A DNA stretch of 64,000 nt from Fodinibius sp964490705 (GTDB lineage: Bacteria > Bacteroidota > Rhodothermia > Balneolales > Balneolaceae), in assembly GCA_964490705.1 (NCBI GenBank), contig CAZBCG010000004.1, forward strand, positions 124,001 through 188,000, given 5' to 3'. The translations under genes and the position numbers were made by a program. Positions 52,046 to 61,091 of this stretch are shown here, piece by piece (position 1 is the first letter of the stretch; each line of letters starts with the position of its first letter). A model generated the notes under the pieces. That model did not search any database. It saw nothing but the letters and a program-made list of their open reading frames with translations, and was not told the origin of the DNA.

Positions 52046-53290
52046 TTATGCAGTAGGTTTCGTCTTCTTTTCTCGTATCAACATCACGCCCAGAGCAACA
52101 GCTAACAACACGCTGCCCCCCAGCAGATACACTAAAATATTATTCGATCGCGGCTGTGCCTGTTCTGCCCAGGTATCTACCTTTTGATTGAGCGTTGCCA
52201 TCTGAGGTTTGCTGATGAGTCCGGCATCTACAAAATTGCTGGACCACTGCATTTCCACGCGATTCCAAAAATCCTGGAACGCTTTGAAATTATTATACCC
52301 GGCTTCGGAGCGGTTTTCTTTGCTCTCCTTAATCTTGGCATCCAGATAGGAACTTAGCGCACTGTAGAACTCCTCAGAACTCTGAAAACTATTGGTCTGG
52401 ATGTTATTGTGAGCCAGTGTATCTTCAAGTGCCGCATACGCTTGCGCTTTTAGCTTAGAATTCCACTGGTTAATATTTCGATCGACCTGCTTGGCCAGCG
52501 ACTCGGCATTTTTACCGTTATACACTTGCTGAATTTTATCACCGAGACGGCTCCACATCATTTCGAACTGTTGATGAACTTCAGCCATTCGCATATAATC
52601 TTGGAGACGTAACTTGTCGGTATTTCTCTCCAGGATACTCAGGTTCTCATCTGAAATATCGTGAATCATCTTCAGCGCATTGCCGTTGGACTCAAACCGC
52701 GATTTTTTATCAATATTTTCGAGATCCTGCAGTGCCTGCAGATCCATTTTTTGATAGGTTACCACCATTGAATCAATGAACGTCAAAATCAACTCATCTC
52801 GTTTTTCGAGATTGTTGCGATACTCCCGTAACATATCGGCAAGCTGCTTTTCGCTCTGGATCGATTTCTGCATCGCCTCTTTGAGCGAATCCGTTTGCTT
52901 GTCGAGCTGATTGATATTTTGCTCATAATCAGCAAGTTGGGTCTCAAGCTTCTGCATCTTTTGCGTCTGCTGCTCAATGGTCTGTAGTCGATCCTTTGCA
53001 ATTACCGACGATTTTTTTAGTTCCTCCATCTGCTGCTTGTAGGTTTCGGGATAGAGCGCCTTATTCAACAACTCCGAATGCGATTGATATTTTTCATCGA
53101 ACTGCTTGATAGACGCAATAAGCTGCTGAATGCTATCGGGCGATGAGGTGGTTTCTATCTGATTTTCAAATTCCGCATATTGCGCTTTAAACGCCTTCTG
53201 GATCTCATAATCAGACTGCGTTGACTGCGCAAAGATGGTAGTAGTACCTACCGCAAATAATATCGAAAGTAATAATATTCGAAGTTTCAT
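52046..53290 (-). CDS. Exported coiled-coil protein with C-terminal membrane anchor, unknown
   Basis: A 414-residue protein with a signal peptide (cleavage near FAQ at about 22), a long helical region with heptad-like patterns (about 95-160) rich in Gln, Lys and Glu, and a C-terminal membrane helix (about 387-405) followed by a basic tail. This would leave most of the protein in the periplasm, tethered to the inner membrane. No family is recognised. It starts 2 bases after the lipoprotein gene, and a good terminator follows. Confidence 0.7.
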   Translation of the reverse strand: MKLRILLLSILFAVGTTTIFAQSTQSDYEIQKAFKAQYAEFENQIETTSSPDSIQQLIASIKQFDEKYQSHSELLNKALYPETYKQQMEELKKSSVIAKDRLQTIEQQTQKMQKLETQLADYEQNINQLDKQTDSLKEAMQKSIQSEKQLADMLREYRNNLEKRDELILTFIDSMVVTYQKMDLQALQDLENIDKKSRFESNGNALKMIHDISDENLSILERNTDKLRLQDYMRMAEVHQQFEMMWSRLGDKIQQVYNGKNAESLAKQVDRNINQWNSKLKAQAYAALEDTLAHNNIQTNSFQSSEEFYSALSSYLDAKIKESKENRSEAGYNNFKAFQDFWNRVEMQWSSNFVDAGLISKPQMATLNQKVDTWAEQAQPRSNNILVYLLGGSVLLAVALGVMLIREKKTKPTA

Positions 53291-53292
53291 AA

Positions 53293-53790
53293 CTATTGTC
53301 CCTCCTGTTGAGCTATTTGTGATTGTTCTTTTTGAACGCGCTCGGGATATAATTTCCAGCTCTTTCCGGATGTACGACTAAGCAGCTGTACATATGAATT
53401 GCGCTGGTTAAAAGCCGGTTGTTGAAGTCCCTTTTCTGAAATATTGAGCCTTTCCTTAAGCTTTAGTTTCCCTTTTTCGGGCGCCATCACATACACATGC
53501 TGATAATTGGGCGCGGTGATGTAATAGTAGCCTTCGGAACCCCGGATATATCGAACCTCATCGGTTGTCACTGATGACGTATCCTGGGTTTCAGCGTATT
53601 GGAGCGGCTTAATATTAAACGTAAGTCCGTGTTGCATGTCTTTGACAAGGCCGTTCTCGTCAGGCGTCAACACCGACTCAATAGATTGAGAATAGTCAAC
53701 TTTGCTGATGACCATCGATTGCTTGCATCCAACAAACAATACGGTGACCAAAAGCAGTGTGGCCACAAACAGGTGGGTTATTGATTTCAT
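53293..53790 (-). CDS. Lipoprotein of unknown function
   Basis: The frame is open to 53841, but the ATG at 53790 starts a signal sequence with lipobox LFVGC (Cys16), giving 165 residues. The mature part has beta-like stretches (YYYITAPNYQHVYVMAPEKGKLKLK) and no family I recognise. It lies 87 bases after apt and 2 bases before the coiled-coil gene, so both envelope proteins are likely made together and may interact. Confidence 0.7.
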   Translation of the reverse strand: MKSITHLFVATLLLVTVLFVGCKQSMVISKVDYSQSIESVLTPDENGLVKDMQHGLTFNIKPLQYAETQDTSSVTTDEVRYIRGSEGYYYITAPNYQHVYVMAPEKGKLKLKERLNISEKGLQQPAFNQRNSYVQLLSRTSGKSWKLYPERVQKEQSQIAQQEGQ

Positions 53791-53877
53791 GATACCGTTG
53801 TTTGAGTTGTCGTTAATTGTACAATGATGTCGTACAATCAATTATAGACGGTATCAGGCTGATTTGTTCCTGTGAAA

Positions 53878-54423
53878 TTAGTCCAGAGAGATGAGAATAT
53901 CGATTTTGGGATCTTGCGGCAATTCGTCGCGACCATTTAAGGCAGCAAGCTCCACGATAAAAGAATATCCCACTACATTGCCCCCTATTTCTTGAACCAG
54001 CTCAGTGGCCGCTTTGGCTGAACCACCGGTCGCTATTAAATCGTCATGAATAATAATACGGTCCCCCTCCCCAAAAGCATCTTTATGCATCTGCAATTCA
54101 TCTTCGCCATATTCAAGCTCGTAGGTGGCTGAGACGGTTTCTGCGGGTAACTTCCCGGGTTTGCGGATGGGCACAAATCCTGCGTGCAAGTCTTGTGCTA
54201 AGTTCGTACCAAATAAAAAACCACGCGATTCCAATCCTACTACATAATCAACATCCATATTGCGAAATGGACGGGCCAACACTTGAGAGGTAAGCTCCAG
54301 GGTATCTTCATTTCTGAGCAGCGGCGTAATGTCTTTGAAATTAATACCCTTTTTAGGAAAATCCGGAATATTACGGATGTTGTTTTTTAGTAGTGTAATT
54401 ATTTGTTGTCTTACCTCTTCCAT
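53878..54423 (-). CDS. apt: Adenine phosphoribosyltransferase
   Basis: Salvages adenine to AMP with PRPP. The 181-residue length is normal. The PRPP-binding loop is IIIHDDLIATGGSAKAA, and VGLESRGFLFG is the conserved segment seen in APRT. FPKKGINFKDITPLL is the usual N-terminal sequence. It diverges from tadA, with 68 bases between them. Confidence 0.95.
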   Translation of the reverse strand: MEEVRQQIITLLKNNIRNIPDFPKKGINFKDITPLLRNEDTLELTSQVLARPFRNMDVDYVVGLESRGFLFGTNLAQDLHAGFVPIRKPGKLPAETVSATYELEYGEDELQMHKDAFGEGDRIIIHDDLIATGGSAKAATELVQEIGGNVVGYSFIVELAALNGRDELPQDPKIDILISLD

Positions 54424-54491
54424 TTGCCGTATTTTCTGATTTAAAATTCGAATTGATAATAGCTATTTGAAACCCAAGGAAGCAAATAATA

Positions 54492-54983
54492 ATGAGCTCT
54501 GATATTTCCGGCACGCAAAAACATCTGAAATATATGCAGCAGGCTTTTTTCCTTGCCGAGCAGGCCTACGAGGAAAAAGAAGTCCCCGTTGGTGCCGTGA
54601 TTGTTAAAGACGATGAAATTGTCGGCAAGGGATACAATCAGACCGAGCGGCTCAACGACCCGACCGCCCATGCCGAGATGCTGGCGATATCGGCGGCGTG
54701 CTCGACGTTGCAGCAAAAATACCTGCAGGATTGTACGCTCTACGTCACCCTTGAGCCTTGCCCCATGTGTGCCGGAGCGTTGGTATGGTCCAAGCTCGAC
54801 ACTGTTGTGATTGGCGCTTGGGATACCAATGCGGGTAGCTGCGGCAGCATATTTAACATTTCATCAGATAAAAAACTAAACCACCAAGTGGATGTGATAC
54901 AAGGATTTATGGAGAATGACTGTGAGTGGATTCTAAAGAAGTTTTTCCAAGAGCGGCGATCGGAAGGCAATGGACAAATGTAA
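54492..54983 (+). CDS. tadA: tRNA adenosine(34) deaminase TadA
   Basis: Converts adenosine to inosine at the wobble position of tRNA-Arg(ACG) in known bacteria. The 163 residues have the zinc motif HAE (His60-Glu62) and PCPMC (Cys90, Cys93), and the LEPCPMCAGALVWSKL core of the family. With a tRNA-Gly(ACC) in the same window, it is worth asking whether A34 of that tRNA is also modified; the two genes are 9 kb apart and unlinked in transcription. Confidence 0.93.
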   Translation: MSSDISGTQKHLKYMQQAFFLAEQAYEEKEVPVGAVIVKDDEIVGKGYNQTERLNDPTAHAEMLAISAACSTLQQKYLQDCTLYVTLEPCPMCAGALVWSKLDTVVIGAWDTNAGSCGSIFNISSDKKLNHQVDVIQGFMENDCEWILKKFFQERRSEGNGQM

Positions 54984-55007
54984 ATTATAACACATTTTCT
55001 AATATCC

Positions 55008-55871
55008 CTAGACATTACAAATTTGATAGGCCTGTTTGAGTGATTGCATGGGATTGCCCCGCGACGGGATAAACTCTTGGCCTATAAATCCCTCGTATCC
55101 TGTTTCTGTTATTGCCTTCACAATAGCGGGATAGTTAAGCTCTTGGGTCTCGTCAATTTCATTTCTACCCGGCACGCCGCCCGTATGATAATGAGCAAAA
55201 TAGGAATGATTATTTCTGATCGTCCGGATCACATCCCCCTCCATAATCTGCATGTGATAAATATCGTAAAGCAGTTTAAAGTTGTCGGACCCCAGCTCAT
55301 CACAAAGCGCCCTGCCCCACTCGGTACGGTCGCACATATAGTCGGGATGATCAATTTTGCTGTTTAGCAGCTCCATGCAGATCGTCACATCATATTTCTC
55401 AGCAGTGGGCAAGATTCTTTTCAGTCCCTCGACACAGTGCTGTAATCCTTTCTCATCATCCATCCCGTTACGATTACCCGAAAAGCAGATCAGGTTTTGA
55501 AATCCCGCCTCCGCTACTTTGGGAATCATTTTTTTGTAGTTCTCCTCCAGCTGATCATGAAACTGCGGATCGTTAAATCCCTCGGTAAGCCCAATTTCCG
55601 GTCCATTGACCATAGCACAATGCAGATCGTGCTTATGGAGTGTATCCCAATCATCGGGTCCCAGCAGTTCAACCGATTGAATGCCAATTTCTTTTACCTG
55701 AACACAAAATTTATCCAGCGGAATATTGGTGTATGGCCAGCGGCTTACCGACTGTTTGATGCTTCCCTGGCCATCAGGAGCAGGATTGTCTGCGTTACTC
55801 AAGCCGGGCAAGAAAACAGATCCCGATAGCGAAGCTAACTTTTTAAGAGCGTTTCGGCGGGAGATATCCAT
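55008..55871 (-). CDS. Tat-exported hydroxypyruvate-isomerase-like TIM-barrel protein
   Basis: A 287-residue protein of the xylose isomerase-like TIM-barrel family. The leader MDISRRNALKKLASLSG carries a twin arginine and a short hydrophobic part, suggesting Tat export. Conserved metal-ligand patterns include NLICFSGNRNG, CMELLNSKIDHP, DIYHMQIMEGD and the C-terminal GFIGQEFIPSRG, as in hydroxypyruvate isomerase (Hyi/OtnI) relatives. It is the final gene of the galactose cluster, 36 bases downstream of galT. Its substrate is unknown; an isomerase or epimerase acting on a sugar is likely. Confidence 0.82.
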   Translation of the reverse strand: MDISRRNALKKLASLSGSVFLPGLSNADNPAPDGQGSIKQSVSRWPYTNIPLDKFCVQVKEIGIQSVELLGPDDWDTLHKHDLHCAMVNGPEIGLTEGFNDPQFHDQLEENYKKMIPKVAEAGFQNLICFSGNRNGMDDEKGLQHCVEGLKRILPTAEKYDVTICMELLNSKIDHPDYMCDRTEWGRALCDELGSDNFKLLYDIYHMQIMEGDVIRTIRNNHSYFAHYHTGGVPGRNEIDETQELNYPAIVKAITETGYEGFIGQEFIPSRGNPMQSLKQAYQICNV

Positions 55872-55907
55872 ATCATGAGGATTAAAACAGAGCCCATAGC
55901 TCTGTCA

Positions 55908-56951
55908 TTATTGCTGTTTGTAGTGAACGTCTGATAACTCTTGTAAAAGCTTTGCGCTGGCTTCGGGCGTAATATCACGCTGGGGATTCCCGAGCATTTC
56001 GTAACCCACCCGAAATTTTTTAACGGTCGCTGATCGCAACAGCGGCGGATAAAAATGCATGTGGAAATGCCATTCGGGATGATCTTTTTCATCAGTTGGT
56101 GCGGGATGAAATCCGGCGGAATACGGAAACGAAACCTCAAAGACGTTGTCGTATTTGACGGTAATCTGTTTGACGATATCAGCCAAGGCGTCTTTCTCTT
56201 CCTCGGTCATATCCGTAAAGCGTCTAAACGGGCGGCGGCTTATCAACAGGGTCTCGAAGGGCCAAAATGCCCAATACGGCACAACGACAACAAAATGCTC
56301 ATTTTCTACGACAATCCGCTCGTCGAGCTCCAGTTCCAAATCCAGATAGTCGCTTAGCAGGGTCGAGCCATGCTCGTTGTAGTGATTGGTCTGTTGGACC
56401 AACTCTTTCGAGGGCTCATCGGGGATGGTCTGTTGCGCCCAAATTTGTCCATGTGGATGGGGATTACTGCACCCCATAATTTCACCCTTGTTCTCAAAAA
56501 TCTGCACATAATTGATGTAGTCTCGATTACCCAACTCGGTGTATTCATCCACCCACAGATCCACAACATCACGAATTTGGGAAAGATCCATCTGTGGGAG
56601 GGTCAGGTCGTGACGCGGTGAAAAGCAGATTACCCGGCAGATGCCCTTCTCACCTTTGGCCACTAACAGATCCTGAGTATTGCGTGATTCAGAAGGTGTA
56701 TCCGGTTTGAGGGCGCTAAAATCATTGGTGAAAACAAAGGTCGAATCGTAATCGGGATTGCTGGCATCTCCGGCCCGATCGTTGCCGGGACACAGGTAAC
56801 ATTCCGGATCATATTTCGCCTTTTCGGGGTCCGGCGTTTTCTCCTCCTTGCCCTGCCAGGGACGCTTCGCCCGGTGCGGCGATACCTGAATCCATTCTCC
56901 CGTTAATGGATTGAAACGACGATGCGGATCGTTAGACAGATTTAAAGACAT
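55908..56951 (-). CDS. galT: Galactose-1-phosphate uridylyltransferase
   Basis: Exchanges UMP between UDP-glucose and galactose 1-phosphate in the Leloir pathway. The 347 residues have the active-site HPHGQ (165-169) with nucleophile His167, and a zinc-binding CxxC pair Cys51 and Cys54. N-terminal RRFNPLTGEWIQVSPHRAKR is the usual start. It follows galK by 30 bases. galE does not appear in the window. Confidence 0.95.
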   Translation of the reverse strand: MSLNLSNDPHRRFNPLTGEWIQVSPHRAKRPWQGKEEKTPDPEKAKYDPECYLCPGNDRAGDASNPDYDSTFVFTNDFSALKPDTPSESRNTQDLLVAKGEKGICRVICFSPRHDLTLPQMDLSQIRDVVDLWVDEYTELGNRDYINYVQIFENKGEIMGCSNPHPHGQIWAQQTIPDEPSKELVQQTNHYNEHGSTLLSDYLDLELELDERIVVENEHFVVVVPYWAFWPFETLLISRRPFRRFTDMTEEEKDALADIVKQITVKYDNVFEVSFPYSAGFHPAPTDEKDHPEWHFHMHFYPPLLRSATVKKFRVGYEMLGNPQRDITPEASAKLLQELSDVHYKQQ

Positions 56952-56981
56952 GCGCTGTAATAACTAAGTCAAAAATTCAAT

Positions 56982-58172
56982 TTACTGATTATCCGAAAAT
57001 TCCAGCTCCTCCTCGGCAACAAGGTGCGTTTCCTTCGAAACCTTGGTTTGATAAACATCAATTTGCTGGTTCATCTGTTGATCGTATTTGCTCTTAATCT
57101 GATCGACAAACACACCAAGATGTTGTTTTTCAACCAAATTGATGGTGCACCCGCCAAAGCCGCCGCCCATCATGCGGGCTCCCAACACCCCGCGCAAATT
57201 TCGAGCAATATCAACAAGTACATTCAGCTCTTTGCAGCTCACCTCATATTCCAGCTGCAATCCGGCATGCGACTGATACATCCGCTGTCCAAAAGAACGC
57301 AGATCATTCTGCTGTAAATCCTGGCAAGCTTGTAACACCCGCCTGTTTTCTTCAATAACGTATTTACAGCGTTTAAATATCACCGGATCCATCTCTTTTT
57401 CCTTGGTAAGCAAAAAGGACAACTCCACATCGCGGAGGCTTTGGATACTCGAATCATATTCCTGAAGTGCGGCTACACCCTTTTCGCACTGTTTTCGGCG
57501 GACGTTATATTCCGATGATGCCAGTTCGCGGCGGACCCCCGTATCACAAAGTACAATGTGTACATCATCGCGATTAAACGGGTAGTATTCGTATTCCAGG
57601 GAGCGGCAATCGAGCTTGAGAGCATGATTTTGCTTGCCGTTGAGACTCACAAACTGATCCATAATGCCGCATTGTACGCCTACAAAATCGTTCTCTGCCC
57701 GTTGGGCAATCCGGGCCATCTCAACCGGCGGAATATCCCAGTCGTGGATCTCTGTCATCCCAAAAAGGACACCGCCTTCCAGCGCTGCTGATGAGGACAT
57801 GCCGGCTCCGATCGGGACATTCCCTCCAAATACGCAATCGATCCCCCCAATTTCATATCCATCTTTCCGAAGCTGATCGAACACGCCCAACAGATAGTTC
57901 GGCCAGCCTAGGTCGGACTTGCTGATGTCATCAGAAATATCAGCCTCAAAAGACTCATCTTTGTCAACAGCATAAAACCGTACGGAATTGGTGCCATTGG
58001 GTGCCATCGCCAGCACAATGCTTTTATCGATGGCCGCCGGAAGCACAAATCCCTCATTATAATCGGTATGCTCCCCAATCAGGTTAACCCTGCCGGGCGA
58101 TTTTATAATGATCGGCTCCGTGTTAAAATGCTCGTTGAATGTGGCTTTTATTTGTTGAACCAGGTGCTTCAT
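56982..58172 (-). CDS. galK: Galactokinase
   Basis: Phosphorylates galactose with ATP at C1. The 396 residues contain the GHMP signature: PGRVNLIGEHTDYNEGFVLP (26-45), with GEHTDY (33-38), and the ATP loop PIGAGMSSSAALE (about 120-132), and a C-terminal GARMMGGGFGGCTINL. It follows the symporter gene by 23 bases and precedes galT by 30. Length is typical. Confidence 0.96.
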   Translation of the reverse strand: MKHLVQQIKATFNEHFNTEPIIIKSPGRVNLIGEHTDYNEGFVLPAAIDKSIVLAMAPNGTNSVRFYAVDKDESFEADISDDISKSDLGWPNYLLGVFDQLRKDGYEIGGIDCVFGGNVPIGAGMSSSAALEGGVLFGMTEIHDWDIPPVEMARIAQRAENDFVGVQCGIMDQFVSLNGKQNHALKLDCRSLEYEYYPFNRDDVHIVLCDTGVRRELASSEYNVRRKQCEKGVAALQEYDSSIQSLRDVELSFLLTKEKEMDPVIFKRCKYVIEENRRVLQACQDLQQNDLRSFGQRMYQSHAGLQLEYEVSCKELNVLVDIARNLRGVLGARMMGGGFGGCTINLVEKQHLGVFVDQIKSKYDQQMNQQIDVYQTKVSKETHLVAEEELEFSDNQ

Positions 58173-58195
58173 TTAAACTATTTGATTAACTGATA

Positions 58196-59833
58196 TTACC
58201 AGAATACCGCATACAAGACTGCAACCAGTACCAATATCACATAAGCGCCAATATTGAAAGCGGGACTGGTTTTAAACATTTCTGCCGTAGTATGTATGGC
58301 TTTAGGATCTTCATCATGTGGATTGGTCGTCAAGCTGACGCCCGCGATAATTGCCATCGTGGCAATAAGGGTGTAAAACATCTGATCCAAAAAGGGAAGA
58401 TCAACGGCCGGAGTTTTCAAAAATACCGCAATTACAATAGATGCCAGCACCCCGTAGATCGCGCCCTTGGAGGTCGTTTTCTTCCAGAATAATCCCATCA
58501 AGAATACAGCTAAAATTCCGGGACTGACCATGCCCGTATATTCCTGGATATACTGAAAGACCTGCGGCACATTATCCAACTGCGGAGCCATAAAGACCGC
58601 TGTAATAAGAGCTACGGCAGCAGAAATTCGTCCCATATTTACCGTTTGTTTATCCGTAGCATCCTGATTGAAATACGGGATATAAATATCCATCGTAAAG
58701 ATCGTTGCTACAGAGTTCAGCATCGAAGCCATAGAGGATACAATAGCTGCTGCAAGTGCCGCTACTACCAGACCTAAAAAGCCGGGAGAAAGAAAAATCT
58801 TCATCAGCCACGGATAGGCGTTATCGTATTGAATACTCCCATCCGACTGCGTAAACGCATCAACGACGCCGGTAATTTGCGTTGTACCTTCGGGCTGATT
58901 AAAAAGTACGTACACGATAATACCGGGGATGACGACGATCAACGGAATGATCAGTTTTAGAAATCCGGCAAAGATAATTCCCTTCTGTGATTCTTTGAGG
59001 GATTTGGCGGCCAGCGTTCGCTGAATGATGTACTGGTTAAATCCCCAGTAATAAAGGTTGGCAACCCACATTCCGCCAATCAACACAGCAATACCGGGCA
59101 AATTCTTAAATTCCGGATTCGACTGATCCAGAATCATGGTGAATTTTTCGCCCGCTACATCATAAATGTGAGCAAGACCATTAAATATCCCTCCCTCGGG
59201 CGTAACATTATAAAGGCCAGCGAAGGTTACGACAAAACCGCCCAACACCAGCAGGCCTACCTGCAAGACATCTGTCCAGGCAACGGCCGCAAGTCCCCCA
59301 TATAAGGAATATGCGGCAGCAATGGCGGAGAGCCCAACAAGTGCATACATCATTAAACTGCCATCACCCGTACCCATGATAGTGTCGAGCGCCAAGGCTC
59401 CCAGGTAGAGCACGGTAGTAAGATTAACAAAGACAAACAACGCGATCCAGAAAACGGCTAAAATAGTTTTCAGGGTGGTGTTGAATCGCTTTTCAACAAA
59501 TTCAGGAATGGTGAAAATCTTTTTCTCAATAAAGATGGGCAAAAAGTACTTCCCGACCACAATCAGCGTAATGGCTGCCATCCATTCGTAAGAGGCGATG
59601 GCAAGTCCTACGGCAAATCCGGAACCGGACATCCCGATAATTTGCTCAGCCGAGATATTGGCGGCAATTAATGAGGCTCCAATCGCCCACCATGGCAGTG
59701 ACTTTCCTGCCAAAAAGTAGTCTTCGGCATTTTTTTGATGTCCCTCTTTTTCCCTGGAAACCCAAAGTCCGATTGCGATAATGAGTGCGCAATAGGCACA
59801 AAATACAATAGTGTCAATAGTTGAAAATTGCAT
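58196..59833 (-). CDS. Sodium/sugar symporter (SSS family, SGLT-like)
   Basis: A 545-residue sodium solute symporter with about 14 membrane segments. EDYFLAGKSLPWWAIGASLIAANIS (about 37-61) is the conserved N-terminal motif of sugar-type SSS transporters, and YYWGFNQYIIQRTLAAKS (about 261-278) is the central signature of SGLT-like members. Galactose or glucose is the likely substrate given the neighbours galM and galK. It lies between galM (69 bases) and galK (23 bases). Confidence 0.9.
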   Translation of the reverse strand: MQFSTIDTIVFCAYCALIIAIGLWVSREKEGHQKNAEDYFLAGKSLPWWAIGASLIAANISAEQIIGMSGSGFAVGLAIASYEWMAAITLIVVGKYFLPIFIEKKIFTIPEFVEKRFNTTLKTILAVFWIALFVFVNLTTVLYLGALALDTIMGTGDGSLMMYALVGLSAIAAAYSLYGGLAAVAWTDVLQVGLLVLGGFVVTFAGLYNVTPEGGIFNGLAHIYDVAGEKFTMILDQSNPEFKNLPGIAVLIGGMWVANLYYWGFNQYIIQRTLAAKSLKESQKGIIFAGFLKLIIPLIVVIPGIIVYVLFNQPEGTTQITGVVDAFTQSDGSIQYDNAYPWLMKIFLSPGFLGLVVAALAAAIVSSMASMLNSVATIFTMDIYIPYFNQDATDKQTVNMGRISAAVALITAVFMAPQLDNVPQVFQYIQEYTGMVSPGILAVFLMGLFWKKTTSKGAIYGVLASIVIAVFLKTPAVDLPFLDQMFYTLIATMAIIAGVSLTTNPHDEDPKAIHTTAEMFKTSPAFNIGAYVILVLVAVLYAVFW

Positions 59834-59902
59834 ATAGTATTTATTTATAACATCTGAATATTATTACGACATAAATCGACTACCCCTTTCCAACGCAATC
59901 TA

Positions 59903-61045
59903 TTACTCAGTTCGTAATCGATAAATGGAGAGGGAATTATAAATACTATCGGGTTCAAGAACAACTGATGGGAAATCGGGATTATTCGGTGCATCAGGAA
60001 AATGCTGAGGTTCAAGACAAAATGCAGTTCGGTGCTCGAAGGGCTTGTCTTTTTTGCCCACGTCTGAACCGTCTAAAAAGTTGCCTCCATAAAACTGAAT
60101 GCCTGGTTCGGTCGTATGTATTTCCATAATTCGCCCAGATTCAGGATCGGTGACTCGGGCAGCTAACGTAAGGGAATCTCGATTCTTTTTGGACAAGACA
60201 AAATTGTGATCATACCCTTTGCCATATTCCAGCTGAGTGTTATCAGCTCCTACATCCTGACCTATGGCCTTGGATGTAGTAAAATCGAATGGTGTATTTT
60301 CAACCACTGCAATTTCACCGGATGGAATAAGCGTAGAATCAACAGGTGTAAATTTGGCGGCGTTAATCATTAATTGGTGATCATTTATTGTGCCACTTGC
60401 CGATCCGCCTAAATTAAAGAATGCATGATTTGTTAAGTTAACTACCGTTTTTTGATTGGTTGTGGCTGTGTAATCAATTTTCAAGTCGTTGTCATCGGTT
60501 AGAATGTACTGTACTTGAACACTCAAAGTCCCGGGATATCCTTGTTCCCCATCTTCAGAGATATATTGCAAAACCAGGTGTTGATCATCGATCTGGTTGG
60601 CCTCCCAAACTACATTATGAAACCCCTTGGGTCCCCCGTGCAAGTGATTTGTACCATTATTTGTGGGCAGTGAATACTGTTTGCCATCCAGCGAAAACTC
60701 ACCTTCGTCAATTCTGTTACCTACCCGGCCGATGAGTGCCCCATAGTACACTTCGTTGGCATTTAGATACCCATCAATGCTATTGAAACCAAGAACAATA
60801 TCATCAAATTCTCCATTCTTGTCAGGAGCCAGCCAGCTTACAATTCGACCACCATAATTCGTAATGGCTACTTGCATACCCTTTTCGTTTTGCAATGTAT
60901 AAAGGGCGGTTTCTTTACCTTGAACTGTGGACTCAAAATCCTCTGTACTTACCAATTGTTGTATTTTAACGTTCTCCACCGTTTCCCCCGAACAGTTCAT
61001 TAAAAATATAGTGATTAAAGCGATGCAATATGTTTTTACAGACAT
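59903..61045 (-). CDS. galM: Aldose 1-epimerase (galactose mutarotase), lipoprotein
   Basis: Interconverts alpha and beta anomers of galactose. The lipobox FLMNC gives a lipidated Cys18, so the mature enzyme sits in the envelope, where the sugar is released. The 380 residues contain TNHLHGGPKGFHNVVW and NLTNHAFFNLGG with the catalytic histidine, and EPQHFPDAPN with the catalytic Glu. It follows the GH2 gene by 46 bases and precedes the symporter gene by 69. The exported form matches other galactose cluster proteins here. Confidence 0.93.
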   Translation of the reverse strand: MSVKTYCIALITIFLMNCSGETVENVKIQQLVSTEDFESTVQGKETALYTLQNEKGMQVAITNYGGRIVSWLAPDKNGEFDDIVLGFNSIDGYLNANEVYYGALIGRVGNRIDEGEFSLDGKQYSLPTNNGTNHLHGGPKGFHNVVWEANQIDDQHLVLQYISEDGEQGYPGTLSVQVQYILTDDNDLKIDYTATTNQKTVVNLTNHAFFNLGGSASGTINDHQLMINAAKFTPVDSTLIPSGEIAVVENTPFDFTTSKAIGQDVGADNTQLEYGKGYDHNFVLSKKNRDSLTLAARVTDPESGRIMEIHTTEPGIQFYGGNFLDGSDVGKKDKPFEHRTAFCLEPQHFPDAPNNPDFPSVVLEPDSIYNSLSIYRLRTE

Positions 61046-61091
61046 TGTTACCCTTTTTAAATATTAGGTGGATTTATGAGACAATAGCCTC

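Noticed and set aside
51972..52187. 71-codon plus-strand frame after the acid phosphatase gene
   Set aside because: It runs through a clear minus-strand terminator and the end of the coiled-coil gene.
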